This document shows, in pieces, positions 1-9,756 of a DNA stretch of 64,000 nucleotides (position 1 is the first letter of the stretch; each line of letters starts with the position of its first letter). The notes beneath the pieces were generated by a model. It saw nothing but the letters and a program-made list of their open reading frames with translations, ran no database searches and was not told where the DNA came from. Made by a program: the position numbers and the translations under genes. Origin of the DNA: Pegea sp. RAD2-039 (taxonomy: Eukaryota > Chordata > Thaliacea > Salpida > Salpidae); NCBI GenBank assembly GCA_034620365.1, contig JAQGEQ010000380.1, forward strand, positions 3,162,001 to 3,226,000, in the 5' to 3' direction.

Positions 1-1570
1 AAATTTCATACAAATAAAAAAGAAAATCATTTAGAATCAAATTTTTAAATTAATTTTTTAAGAGGAATTTTGAATTATCCTTTATTTGCTTTTAACTTAG
101 CTTCAAAATGAAATCTGTATAAAAAATGAATCTTTAAATAACAATAAATAATATAATGTTTATCTTTACTTGAAATTCTAACTTTTTTTAAAGGCTTTAT
201 CTCTAAATCATAAATTTTCTAACTTTTTTAATCAAATTTGTCGTTTTTTTCTGATAGTCTTAAATATTAATATCTTAGACAACTAGAAAATTATTTTCTT
301 AAAAGTTTTAACTGTTTTTTCACAAGTAAGTTCCACAAAAAGTTTTTTCAAAAAAATAAATTGAATATTAAGTACATTTGTAAAAAAAAACATTTTTCTT
401 GATTTCAAAATTTTACTGTAGATTTTTAGACTATTAACAATAATTTAAAGTTTTGGTTGAATAATAGGAGGATTTAAGGTGAATTTTTACAGAAAATAGA
501 TTTGATTTCATATTTTTTAAATAACACTTTGTAAACAAATCTTTGTATCGTTTACCTGAATTTTATATTTAACTTATATCTATGTTAAAGCAAAAATCAA
601 ATTATAACTTTTAAAAGAAATCAAACATAATATGATCATTAAATAAAATACAAATAATATGTTCACATTAAACAATTCTTTTGAGTCAACAAAATAAGAA
701 CAAATTCAATAAGGTTGATATAACGTTAATTTAGAATACAAAATTATTAGTTTTTACATACAACACTCACTTTATACGAAAAAGGGAAAAGTAAAAAGAC
801 TTTTACATGAGTTAGCTTCAAATCTTTAAAATTGATATTTATACAAATTTAATTGTCTTAAAAACTAAATTTGTTGTTCAAATAAAACAAATGAATTTAA
901 AGTAAAGAATTTTCTTATAAACAAAACTAAATGGGAATATAATTTGTTATAAGTCTTTTTATTATTCTAAACTTATTTACTTCACAAAAAAACAGAGTTT
1001 TTTGAAGCTGCGTTTAGAAAAAAAACAAGATTTAAGATCAAATAGATTTAAGATTAAATTAATATTTGATTGATATAGACTAATACTTCAAAACTAATCG
1101 ATAATTCAACTTTTCAATAAAATTTTATTGTTAAACTTTATTAGTTTTACAAAATGTTTAATCTAAGTGTATCACTGTAGATAACAAACTTGACAATAAT
1201 TGTAAAACAAAATGAATTGTAACTTAAAATTGTTAATATTAAAAGAACGTTTACCAAAATATAAAATCATTCAATATTTTTATTAAATTTACTATAAAGT
1301 CTTACAGACGATATTAAAAGTTAATTAAATAGTTGACAAAAGCTTATAAACTAAATCACACTTAAGAAGTATTCAAACATTAGTTTTAATAAAAACATAA
1401 ATTTCAAATCTTTTATCAATAATCATTGAAGAAAATGATCCTTCATAAATGTGAGAAAATATCTCAAATTTAATTAAACACTTTCTGAAAATGTTGCCAC
1501 ATAACAAAATTAAAATTAAATCAATTCTACAGTCTCAATTTATCCAATTATTTTCAATTTTCTCCCCTCA
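1..1570. other. AT-rich intergenic DNA, no gene seen
   Basis: Very AT-rich sequence with homopolymer A/T runs. I see no open frame of note, no RNA gene and no terminal repeats. It is probably distal upstream sequence of the ligand gene that starts at 1837. Confidence 0.6.
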
Positions 1571-1574
1571 ATAC

Positions 1575-1767
1575 CAGGTGCTTGTATACATTTTTAAACG
1601 CTAGTTGTCGCCAACACATATTAAAGAAGTTTTATAACAAAATTGGCACGGTAAGCAAGTGAATACAGCAAAATTTCTAGTAACTTTGCAGCAGGTGTCT
1701 AAATCAAAAACACCTGTTGCTAGTCGTCACTAAAGGCAAAAAAGAAAAAAAGACTTTTGTATAAAAG
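1575..1767 (+). promoter_or_regulatory. Proximal promoter of the BMP-like gene: three CAGGTG E-boxes and a TATA box
   Basis: A TATAAAAG box lies at 1760-1767, about 70 bp before the start codon at 1837. Upstream are CAGGTG at 1575-1580 and an inverted pair, CAGGTGT (1692-1698) and ACACCTG (1710-1716). CAGGTG is the core bound by E-proteins and by Snail/ZEB-type repressors. The promoter function is inferred from position and motif content only. Confidence 0.5.
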
Positions 1768-1836
1768 CTTTGAGTTATTTAACTTATATTCATTCGAAAA
1801 CTCGAAAATGCTTGTAACGTTATTGCAGTTGTAAAG

Positions 1837-3465
1837 ATGAGAATTTTGTTGTTGATATTAGCGCTTGTGTTAGTTGCTAATAGCAATGCACGCCGCAGAA
1901 ATCTTCAATTGAAAGAACTGCGATCCCATTACAATATGAATACTACGTCACGAGGAATAATGTCGTCATCTTCTAGTGTAGTGACGTCACCTGCAATTCT
2001 AAAACCGAGACGTAAGCGAAAAAGCTGCAGAAAATCAAGGAAGCGTAAACGCTGCAACCGGAAATTAGATTTGAAACGTCGAAGAAAAAAACGGAAGTTC
2101 AAAAAATTCCAAAATCTTCATTTAGTCGATGAAAACGGGGAAACCCCAACTCCAAAACCGTTAAATATATCATTTCTTCCAGCTTCTGTTGAAATAAGCA
2201 AAGAAGAGTGTTCAAGGTCGATGAGGTCGCGAAGAGGTGATGTTCCAGATTTTATGGTGTGGTTATATGATCACAAGCCCAAGTTAATGACCGGCAATAC
2301 GGTCCGAGGCATCTATCCACACACTGGTTAGTTTTACGCTTAAGTGATTTTAGCGCGCTTACAGCCTGGGGGTTCCCCTCAACTTGCTGCTTGCACAGCT
2401 GGGAAAGTTATTTGCTTTTTCAGGTGATAAAAGAGCGAGTAATAAAACGCGCAGACCGATTCGAATTGAATCGCGCTCCGGTGACGTCATATCGGCGTTT
2501 GCTTTCAACATATCGACAATTCCTGGCTCTGAAGATTTGACCAGTTCTGAAATTCGCTTTCAAAACGATTGCCGCAGAAGTCGCGACTCCGGGGCCAGAT
2601 TAAAAATCGATCGAACGCGAATCGCGGTCTACGAGCGACTCGAACGTAACTCACAAATTGTGAGTTGATGACTTCATCATATTTTGAAGCAACTCTTTAG
2701 TTTGAACTTTGACAGATTTATCGAAATATATCTGAAAGTTTAGAAGAGTCAACTAAAGATCACGTGATTGGAGGGGGAAGCGAGAAGTTTCTAAATCTCG
2801 TCAAACTCTCAAGATCAAATCCTAGTTATCTACTTGTGTTAAGATTTGAAGCAGTGACGTCATCAATGCTGAATGAGTTTAAGATCATAGATGATTCCAC
2901 TGCAACGAGTGATGATTTTATTCAATTTCCGGTTCTTATCATCTATAGCAACGACTTCCAGCATTCAGCGGTTTCCATGACAACCAGCGAGCAACTCAAC
3001 CAGTTATTAGCTGAGTCTGCTCCTAAGAAGCGAAGGTTTCCCAGATCAGTGACGTCACAAAGACTTAGATCAATAAAACTCAAGGATGAAGATAGAAATA
3101 AAGATTCTTGCAAAGTGACAAAAAAGTTCATCAGCTTTGAAAAACTGGGTTGGAACGATTGGATCTTGGCCCCCAGTGGATATGAAATGTCTTATTGTCA
3201 TGGCAACTGTGATTTGAAGGTTAGTGACGTCATCAGTACGATGGTTTAATCCAGTGTTTCCAAACCAATTTGTTAGAAAAATTTAAAGATGACAAATCAT
3301 GCGATAATCCAATCACTGATGAAGAAGCGAGTCCCATCCATTCCTGCTCCTTGTTGTGTACCAGATCAAATGGAAGAAATTGTGATGTTGTTCATTGACA
3401 AATCTTATCAAGTTGTCTTAAAGATCTTTCCTCAGATGATAGTTAAAACCTGTTTATGTCGCTAA
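1837..3465 (+). CDS. Secreted TGF-beta superfamily ligand, BMP-like (perhaps BMP3/GDF10-like)
   Basis: A secreted growth factor precursor, modelled as four exons: 1837-2326, 2424-2659, 2749-3219 and 3277-3465, giving 461 aa. The N-terminus MRILLLILALVLVANS is a signal peptide. The prodomain is recognisable by VPDFMVWLYD...GNTVRG and FNISTIPGSEDLTSSEIRF. A KKRR furin-like site precedes a mature domain with seven cysteines: CKVTKK, YCHGNC, APCCVP and the terminal CLCR. GWNDWILAPSGYEMSYC and TNHAIIQSLM are typical of the family. IPAPCCVPDQM and VVLKIFPQM recall BMP3/GDF10, so that subfamily is my tentative choice. Residues about 56-91 are extremely rich in Lys/Arg, which is unusual for a prodomain. 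The intron 2 acceptor (2748) was chosen by phase and is the least certain junction. Four TGACGTCA octamers lie in coding exons and one just inside intron 3. Confidence 0.9.
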
Positions 3466-3624
3466 GCAAGTGACATCACTTCAAAAACTCTTTTTTTTTT
3501 CTTTTTTATTTCAATTGCAGAAAAATTCGAGAAACTTTTTTAATTTGATGATGATATTAGAAGCGCACGCAAAATATCAATTGTTGTTTCGAATAGCGCC
3601 CTCTAGTGTTTGTTTTTCTACTTC

Positions 3625-5325
3625 TTACGTCTTCCGTCTTGTAATATGATCGTATATGACCACTTGAATATAATTGCGGCACGAAATCTGTGTTCTTGTG
3701 CTGTTGTCACCTGGTGTAGAAGCCTCCAAGAAAAGCCGAAAATCAATTTCACGCTTCACTGGTTTTTAATTAAATCTCTTACTTTAGGATCGACGTTGAC
3801 GATCTTTCGGTCGCGTTTGTTTTTAAATAGAAGTCCAGCCGCGTTCTCAGCGATCACTTGATAGTTGGGGGTCGGATTTGAAGTTGTTGTTTGAGTCTCC
3901 CAGTTGTAAAAACTGAAAGTCAAATATTGAAACAGCTGATTGGTTGTGACGTCATCGACACCTGAGGTCAGTAGAGCGCGGAAGTAGACGACGTTTTCCG
4001 GAGAAATAGTTCTCGAAGTCTTCAACTTTAAGTCGATGCGCGTAATCGATGTACCCAGAAATTTCCTGATTGCGCAAATTTCGATCGCGAATAAATATGA
4101 TTGACTGAAAGGATTAGGTGAGATACTGCGGATGTTGAAGTTAGATGTTTACCGTCAGCTTGCCGTTTCGATTTCCTTCTTCACGCTGAGCAAGAGCTCT
4201 CAAAAACTCCGATCTTAGAGCTTTACCAGAACTTGCGAGTTTTCTGTTGAAAGAATCGTGTTAGTGACGTCATCAGTCTATTGCAGCAGCTACAATCAGT
4301 TTTTTGCAAGATACAAACAGCTGATTCAACATATGAAGTGAAGTCATTTGAATCATATATAAAGATCGACTCAACACGAAGTAATAATTTAATATTTACA
4401 TTGGCAGGTTTCATTAACATAATATACAGATGTCACGTGGCAGAAATCTTTAATATTGTTGTCATGGCAACAAGTAACTAAACTGATATAAGTCCTCTTT
4501 GCTTCAAACATTCACCACTTGGTGAAGCAACTCACCTTTGTTGAGTTCTTTTCTGCTGCCGCGAAGCTTCTGCAGCTTCTTTACGAACTTTGAATTCTTC
4601 TCTTTTTAAAACTTCACCACTACCACGATATCCCAGCTCCACTAGTTGGCGTGCTAGCTCTTCATCCTTGGATTATATTACAGAGTTAATGTTTAGAGTT
4701 AAGAAATTTCATCAAAATATGTTTCTTATTGATATTCCTTTAACTTTAGACTAACTATATATAAAGATATAATAACAAATTTCATAAACAAATTTATTTT
4801 AAATTGTTTAGTAAAATAATTTAAAATTATTGTTATTTTTAAGGTAATTGCTGCTAAAAATTTATTCAAATCTTTCAAATATTAATTTTACGAAACTTGA
4901 AGATATAAAAAGTTTGAGGTTGTTGGTTTATTATTTAAAAATAATATTCAAATAAGTATTCAAATTAATTGTTTGATATTTTATATTCAGAATCTAGAAA
5001 TAAAAGGTTTGAGACAATAGAATTTTGTTGAATAAATATCTAAAACCTTAACATCAGAAAATAAAATAATTTCATTTCAAATACTAACAACAAAATATAA
5101 CATTATAAAAATTAAAACATTAAGTATTAAAAAATATTTACTTTAAAATAAAACTCAGTGAATAAAACAAATTATAATTAATTAAAAGCTAAATTATTTT
5201 GATAAAATATTTTTTACTTCTAAATAGTAAAGATCCAAAGGAGTAATCTGTGAATCCAAAAAATCTTCATAGTTTGTGAATTCAGTGACTATATTATCTG
5301 CTCCAGCAGAGCCATCATCATCCAT
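3625..5325 (-). CDS. CFAP299: Cilia- and flagella-associated protein 299
   Basis: Orthologue of vertebrate CFAP299 (C4orf22), a conserved protein of ciliated cells whose molecular role is poorly known. Six exons: 5218-5325, 4536-4666, 4153-4243, 3962-4104, 3783-3912, 3625-3723. They total 702 bp, 233 aa, the same length as I recall for the human protein. Diagnostic stretches are [56 protein letters not shown] and [17 protein letters not shown], ending in [12 protein letters not shown]. Intron 4 is 49 bp (3913-3961) and carries a TGACGTCA; intron 2 (4244-4535) carries another plus an X-box-like site. It is divergent from RSPH3 across 984 bp and tail-to-tail with the BMP-like gene 159 bp away. 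Confidence 0.95.
4458..4471 (+). promoter_or_regulatory. X-box-like RFX site in CFAP299 intron 2
   Basis: GTTGTCATGGCAAC fits the X-box consensus RYYNYY-N(1-3)-RRNRRC at every fixed position and differs at one base from the ideal GTTGCCATGGCAAC. RFX factors drive ciliary genes in animals, and the host gene and its two neighbours are ciliary. Function is inferred from the motif alone. Confidence 0.45.
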
Positions 5326-6309
5326 ATTTGTAGAAAAATTGTCAAATTATCATTCGAAATAAATTAACAATTTTATCAAACTATTAACAAGCACTTATGC
5401 ATAAAAAGTTATTTCCCTTTAATTTTTGCTTTCAATGAAGGTGTTTGTGCTCAGCAAAGCTTTGTTGTTACCAAGCTTGTATTTTATAGTGTTTTTATGT
5501 GGGTTATTTATTTTAAAAAATCAAACAAAACTTATTAATTAACCGTGATAATTGTTTTGCTTTCATATATATTTCCTTATTAATTTACTACCAAATTATT
5601 TTTCTTCTATATATTATTTCTACATATATATTTGCTTAGTTTAGCATAGATTTTTGTGTAATTGTTAAAAGAAACTTTTTTCTCCGGGTAATCACCTAGT
5701 TTCCATAGATACCAAATACACTCAATTAAGAAGTTAAAGCTGTAACCTTAAGCAGGTAGATTTTAAGTTTACATATTTTTTGACAGACCTTAATTGAAAA
5801 GTGTTTATACTTTTATTATAATTTTTTAGTTGTTATCAATTTTAGTGTTCCAATAAATTTTTGAAATAAATTATAAATATAATTAAAAGCACATAATTGA
5901 GAGTAAAAATTAATTGTTAGTTAGTTGGTCAGGAAAAAGTTAACATAATTATGATAACGTCGATACTATCTAACTAAAACTTTATTTAATTAAACTAATT
6001 AAAGTTTCATTATATAAATATTTTAAATCAATTTAACTATAATATCAAAATTATTTCTACTTTTTGCTGTATCAAATATATAGAGAACAAACTGTTTTTT
6101 AATGTAAAGTTTTGAATATTACTAAAAAAAATTGTTTTGGATAAAAGTTAGATAAATAAATTTTGTGACTTGATAAGGTTTAATAAATAAGATGTACTTT
6201 AGATGTTTAAGTATTACATTATCAATTTTAAAGGTACTTTTAAAACTTCTTTTTTTATAACTGTTCACAGATTTTTTATATAAGGTAAAGATAGAATCGT
6301 CAGTTTAAT
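5326..6309. promoter_or_regulatory. Divergent intergenic region between CFAP299 and RSPH3
   Basis: Contains the 5' ends of two head-to-head ciliary genes, so it probably holds promoters for both. It is AT-rich. A weak X-box-like string (GTTTCCATAGATAC, 5699-5712) breaks the consensus at one fixed position and is not a convincing site. No further gene is visible. Confidence 0.4.
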
Positions 6310-7617
6310 ATGGCAACAGCTAAGCAATTACAAAAACATGAAAGTTCATACACTTTCACTAGCGAACCAAAAACACTTTACACTCAACCGAAGTATCGAA
6401 CAAATGCAGAATCTTATGCTCCTCATCCAAGTGGAACAGATGCTCATTATAAAGGGGCTCCTTATTATGACAACCACACACAAAAATACCGTAGTAACGA
6501 TGCCCTGCCTTCACGTTGTTATGTCAACTTGATGCATGATCCTCACATAGTGCGAGGAAACACTTACGCCCATCAAACAATTCCCTTGGAACAAGAAGCT
6601 ACTAGCATCCAACAAAAGTTTCAAAGCCGTCGAAAGGCTGCAGCAAAGGAACGAATCTTGGAAAGACAGAGGCAATTTTCTCCTCCTCTTGATAGCTCTT
6701 TAAGAAATATGTGTGTTCAAACTGAGATGTATTTAGAAGCATTGACAGATCGTATTGAAGAGGCTGATGCTACAACTCAGTCAGATGCCTTTTTAGACAG
6801 ACCCCCAACTCCATTATTCATACCTGCTTGCACAGGAGTCCCTGCTGAGACACAAATTTATCCGGGAGATTTATTTGACTTCGATCGTGAAGTAAAACCA
6901 ATTTTGGAAGTTTTGGTTGGAAAAACAATAGAGCAAGCGATGTTAGAAGTGTTGAATGAAGAAGAATTGCAAAACCTTCGACAGCAACAGCGCTATTTTG
7001 AGGAGCTCAGAAACGCGGAGCTTGTTGAGATGCAGAGATTGGAAGAAGAAGAGAGAAGACATAACGAAGAAAAGCGTCGAAGAATCAAACAACAAAAAGA
7101 AGCTTTATTAAAAGAACAAGAGACTGCTCGAAAAATTGCGGCACATGCTTTCACTCAAAGTTATCTTTCTGATCTTATTGAATCCGTTTTCTTGAATCTA
7201 CGCATCAGCGGGTATTTGTTTGATCCTATTGAAAGAGATATTGAGGTTGAGTTCCTTCCAGGATTGCTCAACTCTGTTTCAGCTTCGATAGTAAACAGAG
7301 TGACGATTCGAACAGTTTTGGATGAGATTATTCGAAATGTAACCAACAAAAGACTTGATAGTTTTGAAGAAGTGTCTCAAGTAGAAGAAGAGGAACAGGA
7401 ATCAGAAACTTTACAAGAATCTGAAGAAGAAGAAACAGAAAAGCCTGAACCTGTCAAACCTCCAGTAGTTAAGTTTCAAGATATCGTTGAAGAAGAGCAT
7501 CAGGAAGAAGAGGAACAAGAGAAAGATATGACACTTGATTTAGAAGAAGAGGAACAAGAAGAAGGAGAAACTCTTCAAGTTGCACCTACTAATACTGAGT
7601 TTGAATCTAATGAATAA
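6310..7617 (+). CDS. RSPH3: Radial spoke head protein 3 homolog
   Basis: Orthologue of RSPH3/RSP3, the stalk protein that anchors radial spokes to axonemal doublet microtubules and carries an A-kinase anchoring function in the family. It is one uninterrupted 435-aa frame starting at the first ATG (MATAKQLQKHESS). The conserved core begins with DFDREVKPILEVLVGKTIEQ, continues as a charged coiled coil (NLRQQQRYFEELRNAEL, VEMQRLEEEERRHNEEKRR), and ends with AFTQSYLSDLIESVF and DPIERDIEVEFLPGLL. The last 80 residues or so are a Glu-rich tail. It is intronless while its neighbours have 6-12 exons, so an old retrocopy is possible. An AATAAA (7613-7618) overlaps the stop codon. CFAP96 follows 219 bp downstream on the same strand. 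Confidence 0.96.
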   Translation: MATAKQLQKHESSYTFTSEPKTLYTQPKYRTNAESYAPHPSGTDAHYKGAPYYDNHTQKYRSNDALPSRCYVNLMHDPHIVRGNTYAHQTIPLEQEATSIQQKFQSRRKAAAKERILERQRQFSPPLDSSLRNMCVQTEMYLEALTDRIEEADATTQSDAFLDRPPTPLFIPACTGVPAETQIYPGDLFDFDREVKPILEVLVGKTIEQAMLEVLNEEELQNLRQQQRYFEELRNAELVEMQRLEEEERRHNEEKRRRIKQQKEALLKEQETARKIAAHAFTQSYLSDLIESVFLNLRISGYLFDPIERDIEVEFLPGLLNSVSASIVNRVTIRTVLDEIIRNVTNKRLDSFEEVSQVEEEEQESETLQESEEEETEKPEPVKPPVVKFQDIVEEEHQEEEEQEKDMTLDLEEEEQEEGETLQVAPTNTEFESNE

Positions 7618-7835
7618 ACATAAAACTGATAAATTGTAAATAACTTTCTTGTACAAATAAGAGCTCATATATACAATATAAAATCTAACTATATGCCTGT
7701 TCTGTTGTTGTTTGTCGTCATATTTTCTGTAAATAACTTTTTGTCAAACAGATTTTAATGCCAGCAATCAGCTGTTTAGGCTAAAGTTAAAAAAGTTTTT
7801 CTTTGAATTTTGTTTAATTTTTAAAAGATTAAAAA

Positions 7836-9206
7836 ATGGCAGCCAAAACAGATATGGAAAGGATTGGTTTGTTCAGTGAGATGACTTATGTCACTGTTGG
7901 TGATCGATTCAACCACAAACATGATGTCCTAGGTTTGTATACCGCCCTCTAATGTCCATTCTAAAATCAACAGCATCTTACAGCTCCGTTCAATGTATCT
8001 GCATCAAAAGGGAAACAGATGCTTCTTGGTGGGAACAAAGAAAGAGCAGCAACACAGGTTTAATTGTTCTAAACAAGTCAATTTGCCTACTTTTAGTTTA
8101 TATTAAGGCTGGATATTTTGAACCAACTTTTAAACGAGTATTTGAATCAGAAGCTTACAGAGATGTAATAAGAAATCGAAGATTAGAACGTATACAAGCA
8201 AGTAAGAAGAATGTTGGTAAGACTTTCATGCCAAGTGATGCTGTAAAAACTCCGTAAGTTGTAAAATTCAAGAATTTCAACTATCTAATCGTGTGCGGGG
8301 GGTAGTAATGGGGTAGGAATGCATTATGGGACATTTTCTGGTCCTTATACAGCATTTAGTCCTGTAAGAAAAAATCTCGGTGCTTATAAATCACCAGGGA
8401 AAAATTTTCTGACAAACCCTGGAAAAAAAGGAACTGGTTACGGGTAAGAAGTGTTTAGTAGCTTTAGTTTCTATCTGATTTTCATTTTCAGATACGCTCA
8501 TCTGATCCTAGGAAAAGAGTTTGAACATAAAGATGAAGAATATGGTCGGAGTAAAGAGCTACAAAGTGTAAGTACAGAGTGGTAGCTGATGGCAAAAACA
8601 TTTGATCAAATTTCTTTAATAGAGAGCCTTGAAAAATCACGCAGCAAAATTGAAGGCGGGACCTTTTAAACAAAGCAATCATCCACTAAAATACTTCGAA
8701 GAAAATCCCTACAAGTCAGATAAAGATCTTGGACCTACAAAGAAGAAACTAGGGAAGCCAAGATTCTTACAAGGTCCTTTTAAACCCTCTTCGCCTCCTA
8801 AACAAGTTAGTAATCACCACTAGGTGACGTACTTTCAATTTACTTGCGATTTATAGATCGGAGGAATGAAAGCCGGGACTTTCGATCACTACCCAACACA
8901 CTCTATCGATCCTTATACTGTCACAGGAAATAAGAATAAATCTAAAAATGTTTTTGTTCCTAACCACCACTTGAAATCACGTCCGATTACATCAATAGTT
9001 AGCTACAATGTTGCAAGGTGTTTTAGTTTCCTCTTGATTCTTTTATAGCAAATTATTTTCAATAATTCAAGTTTATTAATTAAGAAACTCGATGAAAAGT
9101 GAATATTGATATAAATGTTGTCTACTTGTAACTAGGCAATAATCAAGTTGGTATTTTCAGATCAGTCAACAAGCAAAACTATCAGACAATACGAAAAATT
9201 CTTTGA
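7836..9206 (+). CDS. CFAP96: Cilia-and-flagella associated protein 96
   Basis: Orthologue of CFAP96 (C4orf47). Eight exons: 7836-7932, 7984-8057, 8108-8253, 8306-8443, 8492-8567, 8623-8805, 8857-9017, 9161-9206; 306 aa, close to the human 309. The start KTDMERIGLFSEMTYVTVGD is near-identical to the family. Other landmarks are QAGYFEP, SPGKNFLTNPGKKGTGYG, FKPSSPPK, GGMKAGTFDHYP and SRPITSIVSYNV. The last small exon (RSVNKQNYQTIRKIL) was found by homology. The first six introns (51, 50, 52, 48, 55, 51 bp) are ultrashort; the last is 143 bp. Intron 3 ends in an odd G-run acceptor (GCGGGGGGTAG). AATAAATAAA near 9381 is a plausible polyadenylation signal. Confidence 0.95.
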
Positions 9207-9756
9207 AGACATTTTATATTTGCATCAGATCATATTTGATAAAATTTCAAAATATTTCTGCGTCACACCGTCCTTTGGTTCTGATGATGTCACAAAACTT
9301 GTAATTACATCAACAATGACGTCATCAGATAATAAATTTGAATCTCAATTTTGTTTGTTATTGAAAGTTAAGTTTGTGAAATAAATAAAAGAATCGAAAT
9401 AAAAATAGTAGAAGTATATTTAAGGTTTTATAGAAAGAAAGTCTACAGAATACTTTCACAAATTCTAAATACTGATGACAAATAGGAAAAGAAAGATAAA
9501 AAAGGAAATTGTACTAGAACTGCATTTCTAAATAGTTTTGGCTTTCTGGAATCAGTTACTTCATATGTAAACATTTTTAAGGATTTTAAGAAATAGAAAA
9601 TTACAAGAATGAATTATAATAAAAAACGATAAGTTATCAGAAAAGAACAAATTGATTGGAGAGATGAAGACTCTAACACTTTGTCAATTGTCACACAGTG
9701 ATATGACAGAAGGGCTTTTTCATTTAATGATAAATAACAAATACTTTGAAGGATTC
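9207..9756. other. Convergent 3' flank between CFAP96 and the GALNT gene
   Basis: Probable 3' UTRs of the two convergent genes. A TGACGTCA octamer lies at 9318-9325. The open frame at about 9148-9384 is explained by the last CFAP96 exon plus 3' UTR and is not a separate gene. Confidence 0.5.

Noticed and set aside
3193-3210. X-box-like ATTGTCATGGCAAC in the BMP-like gene
   Set aside because: Encodes the conserved YCHGNC of the ligand; coding constraint explains it.
9148-9384. Separate small gene after CFAP96
   Set aside because: The first part is the last CFAP96 exon in another frame and the rest is 3' UTR.
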